NCBI GenBank assembly: GCA_947589225.1
Contig: CANQBC010000006.1
Location: 1 to 64,000 of the forward strand
Source of the DNA: an uncultured Oscillospiraceae bacterium
GTDB lineage: Bacteria > Bacillota > Clostridia > Oscillospirales > Oscillospiraceae
Reading direction: 5' to 3'
DNA: 64,000 nucleotides
Part shown: positions 34,404 through 41,058 of the stretch, in pieces
Position numbering within the stretch: position 1 is the stretch's first letter
How the letters are laid out: the number at the start of each line of letters is the position of its first letter
Position numbers and translations under genes: made by a program
The notes under the pieces: model-generated
The model's database searches: none
What the model saw: the letters and a program-made list of their open reading frames with translations, nothing else
Told to the model about the DNA's origin: nothing

Positions 34404-35867
34404 TTAATATTGATTGTTGATACTGCTGTGACACACCAGGTACGATAGATCCGCGTTGAGGGCGGAGACCGTGTCCGGCGGGAAGATGAAGGTCCACTCA
34501 ATATAGGCGTATGGGCCAATCACAGCCCCGTCCAATGAGCCGAAGGAAGCCGAGGCAATCGTGGTTCCGTCCTCCATCTGGAAGGTGACAGATTCCACCG
34601 AGATGTTGAAGACCGAGTGGCCAAAGCCGTTGGTCACGAAACACTCGGCGTAGAGGGAGCCGTCGTCGCCCCAATAGACATGCTTGGGCTGGACCATCAC
34701 GGTGTTTAAGGTGTAGGCGAAGTTCGTGTCATTGCGGAAGACATTCTCCGGTTCAGCGGGAGGGGTCTCCGGCTCCCGGGGCTCCTCGGGTTCCTCGGGT
34801 TCCTCAGGTTCCTCAGGTTCCTCAGGTTCTTCGGGCTGTTCCGGTTCCTCTGGCTTTTCTGGTTCTTTGGGTTCCTCAGGCTGTTCCGGGTTCTCCACCT
34901 TCTTTGGCTCCTCCGGCTCCCGGGGCTCCTCGGCTTCCACAGGCTCCTCTACAGGCTCCTCTATGACATCCTGCTCGGGCGGGTCCAGGGGTTCGGGTTC
35001 CTGAGGCTTACGGAGTATCAAATAGGCTGATACGGAGCCCACCGCTAAGAGGCCGGAGAGGATGACGGCCACCACTTTTTTCGAGATGCCCTTCCCGGCC
35101 TTCACGGCGGCAGAGGCAACGGCCTGGCCGCCGCCCGGGGGGGCGGCACCGGCGCCTGCGGCCTGGGAGGCCGCCGCGCCCGCCGAGAGGATCTGCTGTA
35201 CAGCGGCCTGGGCCGCCGCGCCGCCGGAGCTCCTGGCCGCCTTCCCCATGAAATAGAGGAGGAAGGGCAGGGGGGACATGCCGTAGAGCTTGACGCCCTT
35301 CTTCTCATACTCCAGGACGCCCTCCTTGATGGCCTTTCGGGCGTAGTTCAGCCGGCTCTTGACCGTATTCTCCGATACGCCGGTGAGCTCCGCGATTTCT
35401 TTGACGCTGAACTGGTCGAAGTAGTAGAGCACAACACACATGCGCTGGGCCTCCGGCAGGGAGTCCACCAATTCGCCAATCATTCGGGTGGTCTCCGCGT
35501 TGTCCAGGGCTTTGTCGGGAACGCGCTGTTCGTCCAGCTCTTCCAGATCCTCCATCATAGAATCCCCGTCCTCGTTTTCCGGAAAGGGCACCTCACGGCC
35601 CGTTCCCCGGAGGGCGTTCATGCATCGGTTGACTGTCGTGCGGTTCAGCCAGCCCGAAAACGCCGCCGGCTCCTGGAGGGTCCCCAGCTTCGTGTATACT
35701 GTCCACAGGATGTCCTGGGCCGTGTCCTCGACGTCCTGCTGATTGCTCAGCAGCTTTCGGCACTGATAGAGCACATTGGGAAATATCTCTCTCAGCAGCG
35801 CCTCCATCGCCGCCATGTCGCCGTTCTTAGCCAGGCGGATGAGGTCGTTCAACTCTTTTCTTTCCAT
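34404..35867 (-). CDS. Membrane-anchored sigma-70/ECF factor with SLAP-like ectodomain
   Basis: 487 residues from ATG 35867 behind AAGGAG. Residues 1 to ~185 are a complete ECF sigma factor: region 2 (LLSNQQDVEDTAQDILWTVY) and region 4 (LPEAQRMCVVLYYFDQFSVK, then EIAELTGVSENTVKSRL). An Ala/Gly-rich segment and one membrane helix (about 262-285, VVAVILSGLLAVGSVSAYLI) follow. A Pro/Glu tether of PEEPEEPE repeats (about 289-375) leads to a beta domain (about 376-487: VYWGDDGSLYAECFVTNG) resembling bacterial SLAP domains. The sigma factor carries its own sensor, so no separate anti-sigma is needed. Confidence 0.85.
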   Translation of the reverse strand: MERKELNDLIRLAKNGDMAAMEALLREIFPNVLYQCRKLLSNQQDVEDTAQDILWTVYTKLGTLQEPAAFSGWLNRTTVNRCMNALRGTGREVPFPENEDGDSMMEDLEELDEQRVPDKALDNAETTRMIGELVDSLPEAQRMCVVLYYFDQFSVKEIAELTGVSENTVKSRLNYARKAIKEGVLEYEKKGVKLYGMSPLPFLLYFMGKAARSSGGAAAQAAVQQILSAGAAASQAAGAGAAPPGGGQAVASAAVKAGKGISKKVVAVILSGLLAVGSVSAYLILRKPQEPEPLDPPEQDVIEEPVEEPVEAEEPREPEEPKKVENPEQPEEPKEPEKPEEPEQPEEPEEPEEPEEPEEPEEPREPETPPAEPENVFRNDTNFAYTLNTVMVQPKHVYWGDDGSLYAECFVTNGFGHSVFNISVESVTFQMEDGTTIASASFGSLDGAVIGPYAYIEWTFIFPPDTVSALNADLSYLVCHSSINNQY

Positions 35868-36036
35868 TGTGCAATCTCCTTCAAGATTTTTTGGAGCGTT
35901 CCGGTATCGGAAGCCGCCTTTCGCGCTTCCGTCAGCAGGCATCGGTGAAGAAACTCAAAAAAGGAAATCGTGAGTGTCCGCACCGGCCTGCTTTCGTGAT
36001 TAATGTTATTTTCCATTCATCCAAGAGACCATGGGA

Positions 36037-36120
36037 TTATGTAACGGATGCCAACGTTCGGGTCATGTCCGAGGCCGGATACATCAGGAGGAGAATAGAG
36101 ATAAGTTTTTTCATGTTCAT
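36037..36120 (-). CDS. Possible 27-residue leader peptide or lipoprotein stub
   Basis: ATG 36120 with GAAAGGAAGA upstream starts MNMKKLISILLLMYPASDMT and stops after 27 codons. It looks like the signal sequence of a lost secreted protein or a small membrane peptide. It lies in the long leader between the promoter at 36260-36288 and the anchored sigma gene. Confidence 0.35.
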   Translation of the reverse strand: MNMKKLISILLLMYPASDMTRTLASVT

Positions 36121-36259
36121 TCTTCCTTTCAATGATTTTTTGGGGCGTCTATCAAGTAAGACACGACAGGTTGCCGTTCGGTTTTAAAATTCGCAAAATT
36201 TTTTTGCCGTGGAAAAAGCACGATGGCAAGTGTATAACGAAAGTGAACGTGCTTCTATT

Positions 36260-36288
36260 ATCTTACATTATCGTATTAAAAACGTCAA
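36260..36288 (-). promoter_or_regulatory. Promoter of the sigma-NERD operon
   Basis: Minus-strand TTGACG (36283-36288) and TAAGAT (36260-36265) with a 17-base spacer, about 390 bases before the sigma gene. The leader begins with an AAGCACG...CGTGCTT inverted repeat that could bind a regulator or fold in RNA. Confidence 0.55.
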
Positions 36289-36404
36289 TAGACGCTAATT
36301 AAATTATTTAAGTTGCCTTGATTAACAGGTACACTAAACCTGTGAGGTGACATGAATGGGGAACATCGATGTACATAAGAAGATGATTCAGCTTCTGCCC
36401 CTCC

Positions 36405-36490
36405 TGAATCGTCCCGAACCCCGTAATCATACCTGAAATCACCCCAAAATCGGGGTGAAATCGGGTATTTTTCATTTTTGAGGCAAAAAT
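36405..36490. repeat. Diverged direct repeat left of the Phd-Doc module
   Basis: From ATCGTCCCG to GGCAAAAA this stretch matches 37570-37656 with indels, sharing GGGGTGAAATCGGG and CATTTTT. About 220 bases further on, each copy is followed by a GCGCCGGCC...CCGGCG hairpin and TGCATGGCA-like sequence (36710-36746 and 37690-37732). The remainder of 36290-36828 holds no gene I can support. Confidence 0.55.
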
Positions 36491-36828
36491 CAGGCGGGTG
36501 AATCCAACTTCAGCTGATAAAAACCGTAAAAAGTTTGGAGCACGGGGGTCAGAGATGATGAACACGGAAAGATTGATGCGAAATAGCTCTGAAAACGCGT
36601 GATTTGACGATTTTAGGGCACTTTCAGCCAAAATATTCCAATATTATCCGCTCGGAGGTAAATCTATCAAAAAAGTTCCAAAAAGCCGAATCCATAAGAA
36701 GGACAAGAAGCGCCGGCCGTTCAGGCCGGCGCGATAAGGTGCATGGCAGCAGGGTGGGGAATGATTTCTCAGGGGAGGACATCCTCTCTAAAATGGAGGG
36801 CTTCTCACTCCTATGGCGGCAAAATAGG

Positions 36829-36857
36829 TTGTATTTCTCCTAAACCTGTGGTATAAT
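36829..36857 (+). promoter_or_regulatory. Promoter of the toxin-antitoxin operon
   Basis: TTGTAT (36829-36834), 17 bases, TATAAT (36852-36857). The antitoxin start follows 24 bases later, behind AGAAGGGGGTG. Confidence 0.75.
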
Positions 36858-36881
36858 AAGAGCAGAAGGGGGTGCTGTGAT

Positions 36882-37124
36882 ATGATAATCAGCACTGATA
36901 CAATGGTCTCCATCACCGAGGCCAATCAAAACTTTTCCAAGGTGGCCCGTCTTGTGGATGAAAAGGGGTCTGCCATCATCTTGAAAAACAATGTGCCCCG
37001 CTATCTGATTATCGAGTTCAGCCAGGCGGAGAAAAACCAACAGGCGGCCGACGAGGATGTGCTTGCCGTTTCCGCACGGTTGATGGAGGAGAACCGCGAG
37101 GCATATGAGGTTCTCGCCCAATGA
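36882..37124 (+). CDS. phd: Phd/YefM-type antitoxin
   Basis: 80 residues. The N-terminal Phd fold, SITEANQNFSKVARLVDEKG then AIILKNNVPRYLIIEF, binds the operon operator. The C-terminal acidic helix (ADEDVLAVSARLMEENREAYE) would wrap the toxin. The stop overlaps the toxin start by four bases (ATGA), the usual coupling in such modules. Expression is expected to be autorepressed, with conditional cooperativity from Doc. Confidence 0.85.
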   Translation: MIISTDTMVSITEANQNFSKVARLVDEKGSAIILKNNVPRYLIIEFSQAEKNQQAADEDVLAVSARLMEENREAYEVLAQ

Positions 37125-37501
37125 AACTGTTGAGCAAGCGGCAGGGCCTTATCCTTCACGAGCAGCTTCTGGCCCAAACCGGAGGGTTAAAGGGAGTGAG
37201 AGATGAGGGTTTGTTGGAGTCTGCGCTGAAAGCGCCATTCCAGGGATATGGTGAAATGGATGCCTATCCGTCTCTACAGCAGAAGGCCGCGCGGCTTTGC
37301 TATGGGTTGGTGAAAAATCACCCGTTCCTTGATGGGAACAAGCGGATAGGTGCCCATGTTATGCTGGTATTCCTTGCGCTGAACGGAATAGAACTGTGCT
37401 ATTCTCAAAAGGAACTTTCTGAAATCATACTATCGGTTGCCGCCGGAACGCAAGGGTACGATGAACTTCTGCGGTGGTTGCTTGAGCACCAAAATAGGTA
37501 A
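37121..37501 (+). CDS. doc: Doc-type Fic-fold toxin
   Basis: 126 residues, standard Doc length. The Fic-like catalytic loop is HPFLDGNKRIG, within the Doc consensus HxFx(D/N)(A/G)NKR. Upstream, GLLESALKAPFQ and LCYGLVKN are typical of the family. Doc phosphorylates EF-Tu and arrests translation. All visible active-site residues are intact, so the toxin is likely functional. Such a pair would stabilise the island against loss. Confidence 0.88.
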   Translation: MKLLSKRQGLILHEQLLAQTGGLKGVRDEGLLESALKAPFQGYGEMDAYPSLQQKAARLCYGLVKNHPFLDGNKRIGAHVMLVFLALNGIELCYSQKELSEIILSVAAGTQGYDELLRWLLEHQNR

Positions 37502-37569
37502 TAGCGAAGATGATTGCTTATCCATGTCCCATGATTCGCTGTCCTCATATAGCATCTGCCGCAGACCCC

Positions 37570-37656
37570 GAAATCGTCCCGGATCCCGTAGCCAAACCCC
37601 AAACCGCCCTGAAATTGGGGTGAAATCGGGCATTTCCCATTTTTAGGCCAAAAAAG
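37570..37656. repeat. Diverged direct repeat right of the Phd-Doc module
   Basis: Partner of 36405-36490, same orientation. After it, 37690-38061 has a GCGCCGGCC/CCGGCG hairpin and two adjacent ~30-base near-repeats (CCCTGGTGACATCATCCCTCC and CCCTGGCGATTTCGTCCCTCC), but no gene I can support. Confidence 0.5.
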
Positions 37657-38061
37657 AAAATAAAAGGCCGCCAGTCCCTACCATGAAACAGGGAGCGCCG
37701 GCCCGCAGAGCCGGCGTGACAGGTCGCATGGCATCTCAACATCGCCATCTCACGGTGGAGCTCACTCCAACGGCGCTTCTCTTTCGCCCTGGTGACATCA
37801 TCCCTCCTATGTTTGCTCTCTTTCACCCTGGCGATTTCGTCCCTCCAATGGGAGAACTCCAATCAGATGTTCTCCTCTATGGCCGCCGAGTCCTCTTCTC
37901 AAGATGCAAACCTCATGGCCGCAGGATGCCGCCCGCCTGTGTTGTCCGGCTTTTGAGGACAACTCCAATATGAGGAATCATCTGGATATAACTCGTCTCG
38001 CGAAGCATCCGTGACGGGAATCGTTGGCGTCCAAAGCGAAACAAGTGTTGAGCAAACCGGA

Positions 38062-38090
38062 TTGACAGCCACGTTAATTTAGATTATAAT
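38062..38090 (+). promoter_or_regulatory. Perfect-consensus sigma-A promoter
   Basis: TTGACA (38062-38067), 17 bases, TATAAT (38085-38090): identical to consensus at both boxes and in spacing. It fires directly into the long hairpin at 38105-38154. Confidence 0.85.
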
Positions 38091-38096
38091 GTCTTA

Positions 38097-38159
38097 AAAT
38101 GAACAGCCGCATTGGATAGGGCCAGAGGAGAACTCTGCCCTAATCCATGCGGCTTTTTT
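38097..38159 (+). ncRNA. Predicted ~60-nt small RNA or attenuator hairpin
   Basis: Transcription from the consensus promoter should start near 38097. The RNA then folds into one long hairpin: AGCCGCAT (38105-38112) pairs with ATGCGGCT (38147-38154), continued by GGAT/ATCC, AGGG/CCCT and CAGAG/CTCTG, about 21 pairs with small bulges. It ends in T6. It is either a short terminated RNA or a transcription attenuator for the 75-residue gene that starts 27 bases later. Confidence 0.55.
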
Positions 38160-38185
38160 GCTGTCAAAGAGAAAGGAGACTGAAG

Positions 38186-38413
38186 ATGGAAGACGATTTT
38201 GCAACCTTCGGAAGATACTTGACCAGCCAGCTCACCCCTGAGCGAAGGGATCAGGCGCGGCGTTCGTACGATTCCCTTGCCGTTCTCATCGAGCGGAAGC
38301 AGCGAACCGCGGTGCCCGGCTCTGTAGTCGCCGTGGTCGGAATTCCCCATATGACCGCAAAGCTGCGGGAACTGGGGGACTTCATCAATGCCTGCGACGC
38401 CTACCTCAAATAA
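38186..38413 (+). CDS. Hypothetical small helical protein
   Basis: 75 residues from ATG 38186, with AAAGGAG nine bases upstream. Sequence runs MEDDFATFGRYLTSQLTPER, then RRSYDSLAVLIERKQ and a final VGIPHMTAKLRELGDFI helix. No family recognised. It is downstream of the consensus promoter and its terminator-like hairpin, so expression may depend on read-through. Confidence 0.6.
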   Translation: MEDDFATFGRYLTSQLTPERRDQARRSYDSLAVLIERKQRTAVPGSVVAVVGIPHMTAKLRELGDFINACDAYLK

Positions 38414-38420
38414 TTCCGCA

Positions 38421-38450
38421 AAAAGGGCTCCTGAATATCAGGGACCCTTT
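38421..38450. terminator. Bidirectional terminator between convergent small genes
   Basis: AAAGGG-CTCCTGA and TCAGGGACCCTTT form a stem around a short AT loop, just after the stop at 38413. It overlaps the last codons of the convergent minus-strand gene. Confidence 0.7.
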
Positions 38451-38888
38451 CCTCTATCTATTTGTCGCCGGAGATTTTTCACGTCCTCCCGGAACTTCTG
38501 GGTGTATTGGCCGATATCCACGCCAGGCTCCATCATCACAGGAAAACCGGCATCCAAAACCGGGGTCACGATATACTCATTGAAGAGATCGTCCAGATGA
38601 GGCGGGATTCCCCAGTCGGAGCGGCAGGCAAAAATCAGGTCGTAGCCTGAGATGGGGAGGTCACTGAATGAGATTTCGTCCACCGGGAACATACACCCAT
38701 CGCCTGGCTCGGTGCCTACCCAATACGCCTTGGCGACGACACTCTCACGCATCAGGTTCATCAGCCAGCCGTCGGCGGTGACGACGCCATTCGTGTTTGT
38801 AACCTCCGTGCCCGGCCAGTGCCCCACAAGGTAGACCTCTCTGTTTGATTCTGGCCTTCATGCGGTTGCTAAACGGCAGTCTGAGCAT
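38438..38888 (-). pseudogene. Hypothetical gene with N-terminal frameshift
   Basis: The conserved-looking body (EVYLVGHWPGTEVTNTNGVV through VMMEPGVDIGQYTQKFREDV) is open from a TGA near 38857 to 38438. In the adjacent frame there is a proper start, ATG 38888, with AAGGAGG seven bases upstream, reading MLRLPFSNRMKARIK. A one- or two-base indel near 38836-38845 would join them as ...MKARIKNREVYLVGHWPG. Without it only a GTG start at 38827 with no ribosome-binding site remains. No family is recognised; the protein would be about 145 residues and soluble. Confidence 0.55.
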
Positions 38889-39038
38889 ATAATTACCTCC
38901 TTGAAAGTACTCCTGTTATTATTATGGATGATTTGAATGATCTTTCCTGAAAGAGAAAGCCCGTTCCTTTCTATTTCGAGCGGCTCCTCGTTGCTCAGAG
39001 GATGCTCTTGGAGCGGCAAAAATGAATTCCGCTACAGG

Positions 39039-39069
39039 GAAGGCAGGCACCAAAACGGTGTCTGCCTTC
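39039..39069. terminator. Hairpin after the zinc-ribbon gene
   Basis: GAAGGCAGGCACC pairs with GGTGTCTGCCTTC (one G-T) around five bases, 20 bases past the stop at 39089. The T-run is poor on the minus strand. Confidence 0.55.
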
Positions 39070-39088
39070 TTGTTAGAAAAGAGAGAGG

Positions 39089-39676
39089 TTAAAAAAGTTC
39101 ACGCGGTTTCGGCTGCGGATGAGTGCCCTCCATGCTGTACTCATCATAGATGTGAAGAAACCAGCGCCGGAGGTTGTTTTCATTGACCTTGATATCACCC
39201 TCTTCCGCGACCACGGCCATTCCGCCGCAGCGGGGGCAGGAGGCCGTTCCGGCGATATCCCCTTTGCCGTCGCGGATGTAATCCGTAATTTCAGAGCCGG
39301 GGAAGATAGCTCCGCAGTAGCAGCAGCCGCATCTTTCGGCCCGCTTGGCGAAGATATAGTTATACTCGATGAGGTCATCCGGGATGGGGATGTCCCGGGT
39401 CGCCTCCATGAAGTCCACGGTATGGCAGAAGCCCTCCTCCAGAATGAGGTCCTTGGGGTCTGTGGGTGGCTCAGCGCCACAGATGCAGCCGGTAACCCGG
39501 ATGTCAGTCCCCTGCACGGAGAGTTCGAATAATTCTTTTGTCTCGACAGAATAGATTCTGACAACGCCGCCGACGGCGATGGCCTCGCGGACCAGTTCGT
39601 GATGTTCGAGGACCTCGTGGATGAACTCTTTGGTGTCAAGGTTGTCAGTGATGATATTGTAATTGTTCGTGTCCAT
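39089..39676 (-). CDS. Hypothetical protein with zinc ribbon
   Basis: About 195 residues from ATG 39676 (MDTNNYNIITDNLDTKEFIH). The frame is open further upstream but without a good start signal; GAAAGGA lies 22 bases before this ATG, so the start is uncertain. The middle holds a helical region and VTGCICGAEPPTDP. The C-terminal part has CGCCYCGAIFPG and, 27 residues on, CPRCGGMAVV, four to five cysteines that form a treble-clef or zinc-ribbon site. It is reminiscent of phage and plasmid proteins with rubredoxin-like zinc sites. Function unknown. Confidence 0.6.
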   Translation of the reverse strand: MDTNNYNIITDNLDTKEFIHEVLEHHELVREAIAVGGVVRIYSVETKELFELSVQGTDIRVTGCICGAEPPTDPKDLILEEGFCHTVDFMEATRDIPIPDDLIEYNYIFAKRAERCGCCYCGAIFPGSEITDYIRDGKGDIAGTASCPRCGGMAVVAEEGDIKVNENNLRRWFLHIYDEYSMEGTHPQPKPRELF

Positions 39677-39816
39677 GTAAAAATCCGCTGTTGCGGTCCT
39701 TTCATAATTATTGAGGTGAAGAATCACCGTTATTGCTATTTTAGTACTTTTGGGGACCATAATCAAGCGAACTTTTTTGTATATGAGGAAAACGAAAATT
39801 TTTTTGAAAAAATTTT

Positions 39817-39838
39817 GAGGAACGGAATCCCGCTCCTC
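39817..39838 (-). terminator. Terminator of the 44-residue gene
   Basis: GAGGAACGG/CCGCTCCTC stem with a four-base loop, directly past the stop at 39846. On the minus strand it is followed by AAAATTTTTT. Confidence 0.65.
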
Positions 39839-39845
39839 AAAAAAA

Positions 39846-39980
39846 TCAGTTGTGGTCACTGTCCAAGTGGCTTTGACCCGACTTCGGCGCCGTGTGGATT
39901 TTGACGCTGACGCTGACTTTGACGTTCTTCGGCTTCCTCACATGGATTCTGATGGGCGTCTGTTTTGCTTCGATTGACAT
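39846..39980 (-). CDS. Small basic protein, 44 residues
   Basis: ATG 39980 with GGGAGGAGG upstream opens MSIEAKQTPIRIHVRKPKNV, continues VKVSVSVKIHTAPKSG and stops at 39846. The good ribosome-binding site, alternating beta-strand pattern and its own terminator argue that it is real. It is basic and probably beta-hairpin-like. Function unknown. Confidence 0.5.
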   Translation of the reverse strand: MSIEAKQTPIRIHVRKPKNVKVSVSVKIHTAPKSGQSHLDSDHN

Positions 39981-40123
39981 AGGTACGGAGCCTCCTCCCT
40001 TTAAGGGAGTAATCCTTTGTTAAACTCTGTCTCAGGGAATTTATTTATCACTGTAGGTCCCTCGGATTTTCCCGTACAGTGTTCTATCTCGCGGAAGGTG
40101 AAAGGTAAAGTCCAACGCTGATT

Positions 40124-40263
40124 GTGAAGCCGAGACTGATGACAACCACAATGCTGCGGAGAACATCTTGAAGGAAGGACTCAGGTCGCTTTCAGCGGCT
40201 TAGGTCATCGACCACGGTACGGTGGGACACACCGAAACCTATATGCTCAGTGAGACCTTGTAA
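40124..40263 (+). pseudogene. tnpB: IS200/IS605-type TnpB, 3' scrap
   Basis: The frame reads CEAETDDNHNAAENILKEGL, then after an in-frame TAG the segment VIDHGTVGHTET, both typical of the C terminus of TnpB (DRDVNAAKNIL... and GTVGHTET). The protein is broken by stops and lacks everything upstream. Right of it, 40264-40484 holds only an AT-rich end and nothing else recognised; 39981-40123 likewise. Confidence 0.65.
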
Positions 40264-40484
40264 GACCTCGCGTGGTGCAGGCAGCCGTCGATGGACCGAG
40301 AACTCTTATGATTGGAGAGGCCATGGCGACGGTCATTAATCATAAAAGACGCCACAGTTTTTTAAATCATAAAAATGTCAACAAACAGGTGTGCATAGAC
40401 GATAGGTACAAACAAGTTTTGGCTTGTCTTTTATCGGATAATGTGCTATTATAGAAGTCGATAACAGATAAAGTCACGACACTA

Positions 40485-40753
40485 TGTGCCTCTGCCACCC
40501 AAACCGCGCTCATTCTCCCACTAATCTGTACTCCCAGAAGAGAGTCCGTGACTAATCTCACGGGCTCTCTTTTTCTATGTTCTCTTACCCCTTGTCCCAG
40601 TGAATTTCCTCTTTTCCATACGAATTCCCTCTTTCTGCGAACTTTTCTGAGTCGATTTCGTCTTGGGGTGGGCAGGGGATGTCGTCTTTCTGAGGGGAAA
40701 TTCGATGGACAAATAAGTGGGAGAAAAGGTGAGGTTATGGTGGGAGAAGCACA
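40485..40753. mobile_element. 269-bp MITE-like element, right copy
   Basis: Same sequence and orientation as 16686-16954, 23,799 bases away. Left neighbour bases are ...CACTA, right neighbours CACGT. Its terminator hairpin is at 40540-40574. It marks the right edge of the low-GC island; beyond it, codon use and GC return to those of the host. Confidence 0.75.
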
Positions 40754-40812
40754 CACGTTGTGCAAATCGCCCCCGATCGCGTTCCGCCGCGCCGCGCGGG
40801 AGAATAATACGC

Positions 40813-40841
40813 TTGCAAACAGATAAGCGGTGTGGTAGAAT
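40813..40841 (+). promoter_or_regulatory. Promoter of the Ser/Thr kinase gene
   Basis: TTGCAA (40813-40818), 17 bases, TAGAAT (40836-40841), leaving a 210-base leader before the start codon at 41059. Confidence 0.55.
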
Positions 40842-41058
40842 ATTTCAAAAGAATAGCGGCCACGGACCCCTGGCGATCCTCAATTGAAGTTCAGCTTTTT
40901 TTCCGGACTTTGACCCGCCCGATAGAGTTCGTGGTTCCTCGCCATGAGCTCTCTTTTTGCCTCCGTCCGGGGACAAAGGGGGAGCGGGCCAAAACGGGCA
41001 GGATTCCGGAGAGAAGTACAGATCTGCTTTTTCACACTCTGACAAGGAGGTCAACCAT

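Noticed and set aside
36308..36631. 107-codon minus-strand open frame between the sigma gene and Phd-Doc
   Set aside because: It crosses the diverged direct repeat, has no ribosome-binding site and no recognisable protein features.
37545..37862. Open frame antisense to the right repeat block
   Set aside because: It spans the repeat and hairpin, and the matching region of the left block has no equivalent frame.
40272..40454. 60-codon frame between the TnpB scrap and the right 269-bp element
   Set aside because: AT-rich terminal region of a dead insertion element with no ribosome-binding site. Nothing recognisable is encoded.
16686..40753. The two 269-bp copies as the plain left and right ends of one Tn7-like transposon
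   Set aside because: Tn7-type ends are inverted and unequal, while these are identical, directly oriented and each have both ends. No five-base duplication flanks the pair (GCACA versus CACGT).
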